Shown: positions 8,587-17,851 of the stretch, one piece after another | Layout: each line of letters opens with the position of its first letter | Numbering within the stretch: position 1 is the stretch's first letter | Assembly: GCA_913054135.1 (NCBI GenBank) | Contig: CAJXJK010000005.1 | Location: forward strand, 142,925 to 206,924 | DNA: 64,000 nucleotides | Source: an uncultured Flavobacteriales bacterium | Lineage (GTDB): Bacteria; Bacteroidota; Bacteroidia; Flavobacteriales_D; Crocinitomicaceae | Direction: 5' to 3' | The notes under the pieces: model-generated | What the model saw: only the letters and a program-made list of their open reading frames with translations | Databases searched by the model: none | What the model was told of the DNA's origin: nothing | Translations under genes and position numbers: made by a program

Positions 8587-9756
8587 ATGTCTGATATTAG
8601 ATACAACCAAAGAGGTGTCTCGGCATCCAAAGAAGATGTACATAAAGCAATTAAAAATGTAGATAAAGGTCTTTTTCCGCAAGCCTTTTGCAAAATCGTT
8701 CCTGATTACTTAACAGGTGACGAAGAGTATTGCGTAGTAATGCATGCAGATGGCGCAGGAACTAAAAGTTCGTTAGCATACATGTATTGGAAAGAAACAG
8801 GTGATGTTTCAGTTTGGAAAGGAATAGCACAAGACGCGCTCATCATGAATATTGATGATCTCTTATGCGTTGGAGCTACAGACAACATTCTCTTATCATC
8901 TACCATTGGTAGAAACAAAGGTTTAATCACTGGAGATGTACTTTCAGAAATCATTAATGGTACTGAAGAGCTACTTGAAGAATTAAGAGGTCATGGTGTT
9001 AATATCAGATCTACCGGAGGAGAAACTGCTGATGTTGGAGACTTGGTTAGAACAATCATTGTTGATTCTACAGTTATTGCAAGAATGAAAAGATCTGATG
9101 TTGTTTCAAATGATAACATCAAAGCCGGACACGTAATTGTAGGTATGGCCTCATTTGGTCAAGCAAATTACGAAACAGAATATAATGGCGGAATGGGAAG
9201 TAACGGATTAACATCCGCACGACATGACGTCTTTGATAAATATTTGGCAGATAAATACCCAGAGAGTTTTGATCCTTCGGTTCCTTCTGACCTAGTTTAT
9301 TCAGGTAAAAAGAAATTGACCGATTCAGTTGAAAATTCTCCTATTGATGCGGGGAAATTGGTACTGTCGCCTACAAGAACTTATGCTCCAATCATTAAAG
9401 CGATTTTAGATAAACACAGATCTAATATTGGTGGAATGGTACATTGTAGTGGAGGAGCACAAACTAAGATTCTTCATTTTGTAAATGACTTGCACATCAT
9501 TAAAGACAATATGTTTGATGTACCGCCTTTGTTTAAGTTAATTCAGGAGCAATCAGGAACGTCTTGGCAAGAAATGTACAAAGTGTTCAATATGGGCCAC
9601 AGAATGGAAGTGTATCTTCCTGAAGAATTTGCTCAAGACATTATCGATATCTCTGAGTCATTCGGAGTTGCCGCACAAATTGTAGGTAGAGTAGAAGACG
9701 CTCAAAGTAAATCATTGACCATCAATTCTCAATTTGGTGAGTTCAAATACAACTAA
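8587..9756 (+). CDS. purM: AIR synthase (phosphoribosylformylglycinamidine cyclo-ligase), Bacteroidota form
   Basis: The 389-residue protein belongs to the PurM ATP-binding superfamily. It has the N-terminal MSDIRYNQRGVSASKEDV stretch, a VVMHADGAGTKS segment and IAQDALIMNIDDLLCVGA, the PurM D-x-NDL/C region, followed by the glycine-rich GGETADVGD. It converts FGAM to AIR in purine synthesis in the cytosol. It is somewhat longer than E. coli PurM, as is usual for Bacteroidota 'AIR synthase-related' proteins. The enzymatic role is therefore by family, with a small chance of another PurM-like activity. It is followed after 5 bases by the zinc-ribbon/TerB gene. Confidence 0.85.
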   Translation: MSDIRYNQRGVSASKEDVHKAIKNVDKGLFPQAFCKIVPDYLTGDEEYCVVMHADGAGTKSSLAYMYWKETGDVSVWKGIAQDALIMNIDDLLCVGATDNILLSSTIGRNKGLITGDVLSEIINGTEELLEELRGHGVNIRSTGGETADVGDLVRTIIVDSTVIARMKRSDVVSNDNIKAGHVIVGMASFGQANYETEYNGGMGSNGLTSARHDVFDKYLADKYPESFDPSVPSDLVYSGKKKLTDSVENSPIDAGKLVLSPTRTYAPIIKAILDKHRSNIGGMVHCSGGAQTKILHFVNDLHIIKDNMFDVPPLFKLIQEQSGTSWQEMYKVFNMGHRMEVYLPEEFAQDIIDISESFGVAAQIVGRVEDAQSKSLTINSQFGEFKYN

Positions 9757-9761
9757 AAACT

Positions 9762-10634
9762 ATGTTAGCATTCATCATTTTCGGAACTAGAGGAATTCGT
9801 TCAACGATTAAGCAAGGTGCATTTTATTGCCCTCAATGTCAATCAGAGAAGAATTACAAGCATAAAAAAGTAACACAATTTTTTACGCTTTACTTTATTC
9901 CGTTAATCCCTTTAGGAAACAAAGGAGAGTATGTTGAATGTCAAACTTGTAGAAATACATATATCGAGCGAGTGCTTGATATTGCGCCGGTATTGGATAT
10001 TACGCCTAAAAAAGCAGTTGCATCTTCTACTACCGAAGAGCAAATTGAAAGATTTGGCGGGCAATCAGCTCAAATGGGAATTGCTTCTGAGTCTGCTGCT
10101 CAAACATCAACTCCGGCTGCATCTCAATCAACTCCTGCGGCCTCATCTGATACTAGCTTAATTGATCAGGTAAAACAGTTGGCCGAAGCAGAAGCGGCCT
10201 TAGTCGCAGCTCAAGAGAAAGTAGCTGCTGAAAAAGCTGAGGCTGAAAAGCCAGTTGACATCCTTTCTGAAAAGCAAAAGGCAATAAAGAAAGTATTAAT
10301 CATGATGATTTTAGCTGATGGCAAAGTTGAAGATTCTGAGATTTCAATGTTCCATAAAGTGTACAGAGATGTTGCTGATTCTGTAGTGCCAGATATCTAC
10401 AAAGAAATTGAAGAAGTAAGAGTAGAAAACAAAGCCCCTCGTCAATATTTGAAACAAGTATCAGCTTATTTAAATGAGGAGGGAAAGAAAGATATAATAA
10501 AAGCAGCTATGATGATTGCTGCATCTGACGGAGATATTGATCCTTCAGAGGTGAGAATGGTAGAAAACTTCGGTAAAGCTTTAGAGCTTAGAACACTTGA
10601 AGTGAGAGAGATTATCGAATCAATTAAAGTTTAA
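9762..10634 (+). CDS. zinc-ribbon and TerB-like domain protein
   Basis: The 290-residue protein begins with a short hydrophobic segment. A zinc ribbon follows (CPQC near residues 24-27 and CQTC near 63-66), then an Ala/Ser/Thr/Gln-rich linker (about 90-165). The C-terminal TerB-like helical domain (about 175-290) carries two acidic repeats, MMILADGKVEDSEISMF and MMIAASDGDIDPSEVRMV. TerB-type domains bind metal ions or act as membrane-associated scaffolds in tellurite-type stress modules. No other ter gene is nearby. The gene is sandwiched between purM and prfA with gaps of 5 and 4 bases, so it is co-expressed with housekeeping genes. Confidence 0.75.
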   Translation: MLAFIIFGTRGIRSTIKQGAFYCPQCQSEKNYKHKKVTQFFTLYFIPLIPLGNKGEYVECQTCRNTYIERVLDIAPVLDITPKKAVASSTTEEQIERFGGQSAQMGIASESAAQTSTPAASQSTPAASSDTSLIDQVKQLAEAEAALVAAQEKVAAEKAEAEKPVDILSEKQKAIKKVLIMMILADGKVEDSEISMFHKVYRDVADSVVPDIYKEIEEVRVENKAPRQYLKQVSAYLNEEGKKDIIKAAMMIAASDGDIDPSEVRMVENFGKALELRTLEVREIIESIKV

Positions 10635-10638
10635 TAGA

Positions 10639-11724
10639 ATGAGTGATATTTTACAAAAGTTAGAAGCTATTAATATCCGCTTTGAAGAAGTTGGCCAACA
10701 AATTGTTGACCCCGACATCATTGCTGATATGGATCGTTATGTGAAATTGAACAAAGAATATAAAGACTTAGAAGAGGTTGTTGCAGCATACCACAAGTAT
10801 AAAAATGTGGTTGAGAACATTGCTTCGGCTAAAGAGATATTGTCTAACGAACCAGATCCTGAGATGAAGGAAATGGCACAAATGGAGTTAGATGAATTGC
10901 TTCCTAAAAAGGAAGAAATGGATGAAGAGATGAAAGTCTTGCTGATTCCTAAAGATCCTGCTGATGACAAAAACGTTATCATTGAATTGAGAGCCGGAAC
11001 TGGTGGAGACGAAGCTTGTATTTTCGTTGAAGACATTTTCAGAATGTACAGTATGTACTTCAAAGATAGAAAGTGGAAGATGGAAGTGGTGAATACAAAT
11101 GAAGGAGGTACATCTGGTTATCGTGAAATGCAATTTGAAGTTGCCGGCGAAGGTGTTTATGGTACATTGAAATTTGAGTCTGGTGTTCACCGAGTTCAAA
11201 GAGTCCCTGAAACTGAATCACAAGGTAGAGTTCATACATCTGCGATTACTGTGGCGGTTATGCCAGAGGCTGAAGAAGTTGATTTTACTCTGAACATGGC
11301 TGACGTTAAGAAAGATACTTACCGTGCATCTGGTGCTGGTGGTCAGCACGTAAATAAAACTGAATCTGCCGTAAGGTTAACACACATTCCAACAAACACT
11401 GTTGTTGAGTGTCAAGACGGAAGATCGCAGCATAAGAATTACGAAAAGGCTTTGGGAGTTTTAAGAACCAGATTATATCAAGCTGAGTTTGAAAAATTAG
11501 AATTAGAGAGAGCGGCACACAGAAAATCTTTGGTTTCTACAGGAGATAGATCTGCAAAAATTAGAACATATAATTATCCGCAAGGAAGAATTACTGATCA
11601 TAGAATTAATAAAACAATGTATAACCTTTCAAACTTCATGAACGGAGACATCCAAGAGATGATTGATTCATTGAAGATGGCTGAGAATGCCGAGAAAATG
11701 AAAGAAGGTAATACTGCAGGATAG
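10639..11724 (+). CDS. prfA: peptide chain release factor 1
   Basis: The 361-residue protein is a class I release factor that recognises UAA/UAG. The catalytic GGQ is at 234-236 ([10 protein letters not shown]). The recognition-loop region reads [19 protein letters not shown], with the P-x-T tripeptide as PET, characteristic of RF1 rather than RF2. Length matches E. coli RF1 (360). There is no programmed frameshift, as expected for RF1. pyrF follows after one base. Confidence 0.97.
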   Translation: MSDILQKLEAINIRFEEVGQQIVDPDIIADMDRYVKLNKEYKDLEEVVAAYHKYKNVVENIASAKEILSNEPDPEMKEMAQMELDELLPKKEEMDEEMKVLLIPKDPADDKNVIIELRAGTGGDEACIFVEDIFRMYSMYFKDRKWKMEVVNTNEGGTSGYREMQFEVAGEGVYGTLKFESGVHRVQRVPETESQGRVHTSAITVAVMPEAEEVDFTLNMADVKKDTYRASGAGGQHVNKTESAVRLTHIPTNTVVECQDGRSQHKNYEKALGVLRTRLYQAEFEKLELERAAHRKSLVSTGDRSAKIRTYNYPQGRITDHRINKTMYNLSNFMNGDIQEMIDSLKMAENAEKMKEGNTAG

Positions 11725-11725
11725 G

Positions 11726-12547
11726 ATGACAAAAGAACAACTCATTCAAGAAATTAAAGCAAAGCAATCTTTTCTTTGTGTAGGTTTAGATACCGATCTT
11801 AAAAAAATGCCTAAACATCTATTGGATTATGATGATCCAATTTTTGAATTTAATAAGCAGATTATTGATGCCACTAAAGATCTTTGCGTGGCTTACAAAC
11901 CAAACATTGCCTTTTATGAGTGTCATGGTAGTAAAGGTTGGGACTCTTTGAAGAAAACGGTTGATTACATCCCTGATAACATCTTTACAATTGCTGATGC
12001 AAAAAGAGGAGATATCGGAAACACTTCTTCATACTACGCAAAGACATTCTTTGAGTACATGGACTTTGATTCGGTAACAGTTGCTCCATATATGGGAGTT
12101 GATTCTGTGACGCCGTTTTTAGAATTTGAGGGTAAATGGGTGATTCTATTAGCACTTACTTCAAACAAAGGAGCTTTAGATTTTCAAATGAATAAGTTTG
12201 AAGATGGTGAACGTCTATTTGAAAAAGTAATTAAGGCAGCCAATACTTGGGGAGATGACAGCAACTTACAGTTTGTTGTTGGCGCAACAAGGGCTGAGGG
12301 AATAGGAGAGGTTAGAGCAATTGCCCCAAACAACTTCTTTTTAGTTCCTGGTGTTGGCGCACAAGGCGGGTCTTTAGAAGATGTTGCCAAATACGGTTGG
12401 AATGATGACTGTGGTTTATTGGTGAACTCATCAAGAGGAATCATCTACGCCGGTAATGACGAAAACTTTGGTGAAGCTGCGAGAGCATCAGCCCAAACTC
12501 TTCAATCCCAAATGGCAGAGGTGTTGAAGGAGAAAGCATTTGTTTAG
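11726..12547 (+). CDS. pyrF: orotidine-5'-phosphate decarboxylase
   Basis: The 273-residue protein is of the longer PyrF subfamily. [12 protein letters not shown] is at the N-terminus, and the catalytic D-x-K-R-x-D reads D91-AKRGD96. VVGATRAEG and [10 protein letters not shown] supply phosphate-binding loops. It catalyses the last step of UMP synthesis. It is the final gene of a tightly spaced set with purM, the TerB-like gene and prfA, and meets a convergent minus-strand operon. Confidence 0.96.
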   Translation: MTKEQLIQEIKAKQSFLCVGLDTDLKKMPKHLLDYDDPIFEFNKQIIDATKDLCVAYKPNIAFYECHGSKGWDSLKKTVDYIPDNIFTIADAKRGDIGNTSSYYAKTFFEYMDFDSVTVAPYMGVDSVTPFLEFEGKWVILLALTSNKGALDFQMNKFEDGERLFEKVIKAANTWGDDSNLQFVVGATRAEGIGEVRAIAPNNFFLVPGVGAQGGSLEDVAKYGWNDDCGLLVNSSRGIIYAGNDENFGEAARASAQTLQSQMAEVLKEKAFV

Positions 12548-12682
12548 ATCTCTTTTCTCACTGATCATTAGCTTTCCTGAGTCGAACCTTTTCAGGCATT
12601 TATCTTCAGAAGTTTAGATGAATTTACTTTGATGAGCATTATTTGCAAACTTCAAGATTTAGTAAGGAGTGGAGGCCAATAA
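12548..12682. other. convergent intergenic spacer
   Basis: This gap between two convergent genes has only a short CCTGA/TCAGG stem at 12573-12597. I see no canonical terminator, gene or repeat in it. Confidence 0.4.
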
Positions 12683-13132
12683 CTATAAGTCGTTAGCGTG
12701 TTCGCTATAGAATCGTTTTAAGAATCCAACCATCTTTTTTTGCTCTTTTTTTCGTTTGGCATCTGCCGAATAAGAAATATATCCCACTGATCCTTTTGTT
12801 TCAAAAACAACAAGCTGATCTCCCTTTTCTTGGTGCTTCTCATAAAATTTAGTGCATTTCTCTTTTTCAGTCAAATCATAAAGATCCAATTGCACAGATG
12901 TACTAATCTCTTTCAACCCTGGGGTACGATAAGCAAATTCTAACATTACTACAGGCAGTTTATTCAATTCTGGGTGATTGATCATTTGCCAATCCCACAT
13001 TTCCCAATTCTCGGGTAAACCTTCTTCCATTTCTTGCATGAGCTGCATGAAGGAAGTCACTTTTGAAATGGTTTGACTTTGTGATGCTAATGGCAATCCT
13101 GCCAAAAGAATAATAATTAAGAGCTTTTTCAT
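12683..13132 (-). CDS. small secreted protein of unknown function
   Basis: Starting at ATG 13132 the product has 149 residues and a signal peptide (MKKLLIIILLAGLPLASQSQ). A start four codons upstream would overlap the DUF4249 gene and is less likely. The mature region is helical then beta-rich, with a lysine-rich stretch near the end. I recognise no family. It is the third gene of an operon behind a TonB receptor and a DUF4249 lipoprotein, so it may take part in the same uptake system. That is inference from position only. Confidence 0.65.
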   Translation of the reverse strand: MKKLLIIILLAGLPLASQSQTISKVTSFMQLMQEMEEGLPENWEMWDWQMINHPELNKLPVVMLEFAYRTPGLKEISTSVQLDLYDLTEKEKCTKFYEKHQEKGDQLVVFETKGSVGYISYSADAKRKKEQKKMVGFLKRFYSEHANDL

Positions 13133-13133
13133 A

Positions 13134-13955
13134 TTAAGGGACAACTACACTTTTACTTTCTGTGGATGAAACAAGAAACACGCCAAGTCCATTATTCGAC
13201 ACATTTGAAGGAATATTTGCTGGAGGAGAATCAAAAATTCCACCACGCCATTCAGTCTCAGCTAAAATGGCCAAAAACGAATCATATGTTTGACGAGAAA
13301 TGTTGTGTTGTTCTAAGGTCAAAGTGTCTCCACTACTCACCTGGTTTGCACTCACTGATTCAATTGGGAAAGCTTCAAATTCTAATCCATCTCCCAAATA
13401 CTCATCTGATTCAATGGCTATCTCTGAAAGGGTATCTCGCAAGTAGATATCGTTATTCAATGTTCTCCAAACATAATAATGGCCGTATCCTGAAAGTTCT
13501 TTGGTCCATATTAAAAACTCATAACGTTTTAAAACACCTTCATTATCATAAGTCGGAACAATAATCATTGAGTCTAAAGAAGGAACGGTATCGCAGTAAT
13601 CTGTCGCTTCATAAAACTCGTTTTGATATGTTACACCCAAAGTGTATGATGTACCCATTTTGGCATGGGCTGTCGGCTGTGACTGATAAATACCTGGCTC
13701 CACTTCGGTAAAAGGAAAAACATCTCCTCCGCCTGAAATTTGAACGGTTGCTCCGCTTACTAAAGGAGTTGCTTCATTTGAGAAGTAGGCGGCCGTTTCT
13801 GTTAGCCTTATTTCATGAACTTTTTCTTCGGTTGTGAACCAAGCATCAACCACTAATCTTCTATCTCCCTCATCTAGTTCAATGTCTAAATCTTTGGTGC
13901 AGCTTACTGTTAGCAGACCAAGAAGAAAAAACAATATGTAATTTTTCTTATTCAT
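13134..13955 (-). CDS. DUF4249 outer-membrane lipoprotein
   Basis: The 273-residue protein has an SPII signal with lipobox LTVSC (C19). The DUF4249 pattern follows: RLVVDAWFTTEEKVHEIRLTETAAYF, then VSGATVQISGGGDVFPFTEVEPGIYQS, a beta-sandwich region. DUF4249 lipoproteins are typically encoded next to TonB-dependent receptors, in the manner of SusD partners, and are presumed surface exposed. Its start overlaps the receptor's stop by one base. Substrate unknown. Confidence 0.85.
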   Translation of the reverse strand: MNKKNYILFFLLGLLTVSCTKDLDIELDEGDRRLVVDAWFTTEEKVHEIRLTETAAYFSNEATPLVSGATVQISGGGDVFPFTEVEPGIYQSQPTAHAKMGTSYTLGVTYQNEFYEATDYCDTVPSLDSMIIVPTYDNEGVLKRYEFLIWTKELSGYGHYYVWRTLNNDIYLRDTLSEIAIESDEYLGDGLEFEAFPIESVSANQVSSGDTLTLEQHNISRQTYDSFLAILAETEWRGGIFDSPPANIPSNVSNNGLGVFLVSSTESKSVVVP

Positions 13956-16279
13956 TAAAACTTGAAATTATAAGTGATTGAAGGAACGATTCCAAATAGG
14001 TAGAGCATCTGTGCTTTCGTCTGTGTTGGGTCAGCCTCGTCAGTCACAAAATTAATGCTGTATGGGTTTGCTCTGTTGTAGCAATTATAAGCAGAGAATA
14101 CCCACTCACTTTTCCATTTCTTTTCTAAAGTTTTCTTTGGTCTCCACGTGACTGCGAAGTCTAACCTGTGGTAGTCTGGCATTCTTTTACCGTTTCTCTC
14201 TGAGTAAATAGGAACCGTCATTCCCATATATTCCATCTTCCCAATTGGCATTGTTACTGCTGCGCCTGTGCTATAAACAAAGTTGGTTGAGAAAGTCCAA
14301 GATTTACCCAAGTCATATGACAGTATCACAGATAAATCATGCGTCTTATCATACTTGGCAAAGTAAAGTTCGTTATTGTTAATACCGTCAATTTTCTTTT
14401 GCGTTCGTGATAAAGTATAGCCAATCCAACCAGTAAAATTGCCTTTTGTTTTTTTAATCAAAAACTCTGCGCCGTAGGCATAAGCGGTTCCAAATCTCAA
14501 CTCTCCTTCTAATTGTGGGTTTAAAACTAAGGTGGCGTGATCTTTAAAATCAATAGCGTTCTGCATTTGCTTGTAGTAAACTTCAACTGATGCTTGGTAA
14601 GTATCTTTTTTAAAGTTCTTAAAGTAGCCTGCCGCAGTTTGATCTGCCATTTGAGGTTTCACATTTGGGCTAGATGGAAACCAAATATCTAAAGGTGATG
14701 ATGCAGTTGAATTACTTGCTAAATGGACGTATTGAAAAGTACGGTTATAACTTGCTTTGATTGAAGAAGATTCATTGAGCAAGAAAGTTGCTCCAATTCT
14801 CGGTTCAAATCCATAGTACTTATTATAGATCTCTCCCTTCGCAACTTCAATTGTATCAGAAACGTCATAGTTTTCATCAAAATCATAATAAGTCGTGGCC
14901 CCAATATTTTGAAAAGATGAAAAGCGAAGACCATACAAGGTGGTGAACCTTTTCCCAAGTTTGAGTTCGTGCGAAACATAAAGAGCTTGCTCAAGTCCAT
15001 TCGTTTTCGGAACCACAAATTCATCTAAAATTGATTCGCCAATTCCAGTTGCCTGTCCTGGGTCAATTTGATGATATGCTGCTTGGCCTCCAAATTTTAA
15101 AGTGTTTGTAGGATTAATGTAATAACTGAAATCAGTTTTAAGATAATAGTCCTTTATGTTTGAAGTCCATTCATAGGCATCCAATCCTTCTGGTTCACCC
15201 AAGAAATAATCGTAATTACTGAAAGTTGCAGTAGTGTTTAAAAAAAGTTTATCCGAGAAGACATGATTCCATCTAGCAGTGGCTGCTGCATTTCCCCAAT
15301 CAATTCTGAATTGCTTATCCACTCCAAATACGTCTCTTCCTAAATAGCCTGAAAGAAACACTCTGTTATTATCATTTAGCTTATAGTTGGCTTTAAGGTT
15401 CACATCATAAAAATGAAGTTTAGAATTCTTCAAATCTTCATCTTTTGCAAAGTTGAGAAAGATGTCTGCGTAAGTTCTTCTGGCTGATAAAATGACTGAG
15501 CCTTTATCCTTGACAATCGGTCCTCCAATTGAGATTCGAGAGGAGATGGTGCCTATTCCTCCGCTCATTGCGAATCGCTTCATGTTTCCTTCTTTCATTC
15601 TCACATCTAAAACTGAAGATAGTCTCCCTCCATATTGAGCCGGAATTCCACCTTTATATAATTCTACTTCTTTCACCACATCCGGATTGAATACAGAGAA
15701 AAACCCCATTAAATGCGAAGCGTTATACACATTGGCTTCATCTAAAAGAATTAGGTTCTGATCAACAGACCCGCCTCTCACGTAAAAGCCTGAACCTCCT
15801 TCGCCAACAGTTGCTACACCAGGTAACATCTGAATAGCCTTGATAATATCAACTTCTCCCATCAAAGCAGGCATTTTTCTTATTTGAGTGATCGACAATT
15901 TCTCTACACTCATTTCGGTAGAGGTTACATTTGAATTCCCTGCTTCAGAGGTGACCAAGACTTTTTCTAAAGTGTTCTCCTCTTTCATTTCCACGTCAAT
16001 CTTCATGTTTTGATGAAGAGAAACCTCCTTTGTAAAAGTCGCCATTCCCACAAATGAAAAGCTAATGACATATTGTCCTTCTGGGATTGTCAGGGAATAA
16101 AAACCGTAGTTATTGGCTAAGACGCCAACGGTTTCTCCATTTACAGTTGTCTTGATTCTGGCTCCAATTAATTCTTCACCCGAGCTAATATTCTTGACAT
16201 TACCCGATAGAGTAAAGTTTTTTTGAGCCCAAGAGAGTGAACCAAAAATCAATAACGATATGACAAGCAAAGACTTCAT
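13955..16279 (-). CDS. TonB-dependent receptor with N-terminal regulatory-like domain
   Basis: I start at ATG 16279, giving 774 residues. The ATG six codons upstream falls inside the predicted -7 box at 16295-16302, and the signal peptide MKSLLVISLLIFGSLSWAQ begins at 16279. Residues 25-110 are a carboxypeptidase-regulatory-like beta-sandwich, 125-230 the plug (GEVDIIKAIQMLPGV, GFYVRGGSVDQNLILLDEA), and the rest an outer-membrane barrel ending in ITYNFKF. It imports an unknown ligand with TonB/ExbBD energy and is paired with DUF4249. It lacks SusC length (about 1000) and resembles FecA/CirA-sized receptors. Confidence 0.9.
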   Translation of the reverse strand: MKSLLVISLLIFGSLSWAQKNFTLSGNVKNISSGEELIGARIKTTVNGETVGVLANNYGFYSLTIPEGQYVISFSFVGMATFTKEVSLHQNMKIDVEMKEENTLEKVLVTSEAGNSNVTSTEMSVEKLSITQIRKMPALMGEVDIIKAIQMLPGVATVGEGGSGFYVRGGSVDQNLILLDEANVYNASHLMGFFSVFNPDVVKEVELYKGGIPAQYGGRLSSVLDVRMKEGNMKRFAMSGGIGTISSRISIGGPIVKDKGSVILSARRTYADIFLNFAKDEDLKNSKLHFYDVNLKANYKLNDNNRVFLSGYLGRDVFGVDKQFRIDWGNAAATARWNHVFSDKLFLNTTATFSNYDYFLGEPEGLDAYEWTSNIKDYYLKTDFSYYINPTNTLKFGGQAAYHQIDPGQATGIGESILDEFVVPKTNGLEQALYVSHELKLGKRFTTLYGLRFSSFQNIGATTYYDFDENYDVSDTIEVAKGEIYNKYYGFEPRIGATFLLNESSSIKASYNRTFQYVHLASNSTASSPLDIWFPSSPNVKPQMADQTAAGYFKNFKKDTYQASVEVYYKQMQNAIDFKDHATLVLNPQLEGELRFGTAYAYGAEFLIKKTKGNFTGWIGYTLSRTQKKIDGINNNELYFAKYDKTHDLSVILSYDLGKSWTFSTNFVYSTGAAVTMPIGKMEYMGMTVPIYSERNGKRMPDYHRLDFAVTWRPKKTLEKKWKSEWVFSAYNCYNRANPYSINFVTDEADPTQTKAQMLYLFGIVPSITYNFKF

Positions 16280-16294
16280 TGAGTAATTGAAAGT

Positions 16295-16302
16295 CAAAAT
16301 TA
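16295..16302 (-). promoter_or_regulatory. -7 box of the TonB receptor promoter
   Basis: On the minus strand TAATTTTG matches TAnnTTTG, 15 bases before the ATG at 16279. No good -33 element is visible 19 bases upstream. This site argues against the longer start of either divergent gene. Confidence 0.5.
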
Positions 16303-16370
16303 GACAATTGTTAATGGAAAGTCATCTAAATGAGGATTTTATATCGTCTTTTTTTATTTCTTTAATAATA

Positions 16371-17621
16371 ATGAAAGAGGCCTTTTTACATTATTTATTT
16401 GATCAAAGAAAATTGGGAGATGAATTCCAAACAACTAAAGGTGAGACCTTAAAAGTTGAACGTTTCGGAGAATTAAATAAAGATGCCGGTCCTGATTTTC
16501 AAAATGCAAAAGTTACATTAGACAATAAGGTTTGGGCTGGTCATATTGAGTTTCATGTAAAGTCTTCAGATTGGATGAAACATAAACATCAATTTGATCC
16601 CGCTTACAAGAACGTAATTGCACATTTTGTGTATGAACATGATTTAGAAGTCAAGAGTGGGGAGTATGAATTGCCTGTTGTAGAATTAAGAGAGTTGATT
16701 AAGAAAGAAGAGCAATCAAAATATGACAACTTCATTTCATCAAAAGGATGGGTTCCGTGTCAAAAACAAATCTCTTCTATTCCTCAAGAACTATTGAAAG
16801 ATACCATTAGTGAAAAGACTTTAGAACGACTCAGTCGCAAAGGGCAAGAAATCCTTAAGTTGAAAGAGAGTTTAAACGGCGATTCTCAGAGAGTTCTGTA
16901 TTTATTACTTGCCAAATATCTTGGTGGTAAGGTTAATCAAAAGTCTTTTTTAAGGTTGGCTGAAATGATTCATCCGTCAAATTTGATGCAGTTGAATTTT
17001 GACAACCACAAAATCACAGCCCTACTTTTAGGCTTGTCAGGCCTTTTACCAGATAAATCAGAAGATGAGTATGTGTTAGGATTGAAAAAAGAGTATGAAT
17101 ACATTTCACACCTTTTTCAACTGAATGAAATGCAAAAAGAAGAATGGAAATTCTCCTCACTTCGTCCTGCCGGAAACCCTATTATTCGCATAGCCCAACT
17201 AGCCGCAATACTCAGTCAGCAATCCTTATATTCCAGTTTTTTAGATAATACCCGAGAACAACTTGCTTTCATCAAATTAGATCCTTTTTGGAAAACACAT
17301 TATAATTTTCAAAACAAGACGGCGGTAAAATCTGTTCACTTAGGTGAAGGCGTAGTAAATTCAATTTTGATAAATGCGATTGCACCATTGAAGCACAGTC
17401 AATTTATTGATTCTGAGGATGAGATAGCAAAACTTGAATCTGTCAACTTATTGAAGAATTTAAAGGCAGAGAAAAACACGATTACATCTCATTGGAAAAA
17501 GATAGGCGTACCGGCACTGAATGCATTTGAATCTCAGGGTTTAATTGAACTTAAAAATGAACATTGCAACCGAAAAAAATGCTTACTTTGTGGCCTAGGA
17601 AAATCAATCCTTAATAAATGA
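16371..17621 (+). CDS. DUF2851 family protein
   Basis: Starting at ATG 16371 the product has 416 residues beginning MKEAFLHYLFDQRKLG. Longer starts would run into the promoter of the divergent receptor. The DUF2851 signature is clear near the N-terminus: GDEFQTTKGETLKVERFGELNKDAGPDF, then WAGHIEFHVKSSDWMKHKH and NVIAHFVYEHD. A cysteine cluster near the end (CNRKKCLLCGLGKS) looks metal-binding. The function of this Bacteroidota family is unknown; the N-terminal fold has been compared with nuclease-like proteins, which I cannot confirm. Its stop overlaps the next start (ATGA). Confidence 0.85.
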   Translation: MKEAFLHYLFDQRKLGDEFQTTKGETLKVERFGELNKDAGPDFQNAKVTLDNKVWAGHIEFHVKSSDWMKHKHQFDPAYKNVIAHFVYEHDLEVKSGEYELPVVELRELIKKEEQSKYDNFISSKGWVPCQKQISSIPQELLKDTISEKTLERLSRKGQEILKLKESLNGDSQRVLYLLLAKYLGGKVNQKSFLRLAEMIHPSNLMQLNFDNHKITALLLGLSGLLPDKSEDEYVLGLKKEYEYISHLFQLNEMQKEEWKFSSLRPAGNPIIRIAQLAAILSQQSLYSSFLDNTREQLAFIKLDPFWKTHYNFQNKTAVKSVHLGEGVVNSILINAIAPLKHSQFIDSEDEIAKLESVNLLKNLKAEKNTITSHWKKIGVPALNAFESQGLIELKNEHCNRKKCLLCGLGKSILNK

Positions 17622-17851
17622 ATCTCATTCAAAAAATATCTCTTTTTTTCGAGCTGCGTTCTTTCGGCGTAAGTGCTTGGTTTGCGAGAAAAATGAGGGT
17701 TGAAGTTTCGAGAGTTAGATTATTCTTTATTTACTTTTCATTTATAGGATTAGGTTCTCCAGTTTTGATTTATTTGATGATGGCTTGGATTTTAGAGCAC
17801 AAGCATATTTTTAAATTTCAAAGAAAAAGAAAAACCATTTGGGAAATATAG
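17618..17851 (+). CDS. PspC-domain small membrane protein
   Basis: The 77-residue protein has an N-terminal amphipathic part, then RVRLFFIYFSFIGLGSPVLIYLMMAWILE, the transmembrane hairpin of PspC (phage-shock protein C) domains. PspC proteins sense or respond to envelope stress, and this one lacks any extra domain. Overlap of 4 bases upstream (ATGA) and direct abutment with the K+ channel gene downstream indicate a DUF2851-PspC-channel operon. Confidence 0.82.
   Translation: MNLIQKISLFFELRSFGVSAWFARKMRVEVSRVRLFFIYFSFIGLGSPVLIYLMMAWILEHKHIFKFQRKRKTIWEI

Noticed and set aside
10737..11199. Two overlapping minus-strand frames inside prfA
   Set aside because: Antisense shadows of a highly conserved gene.
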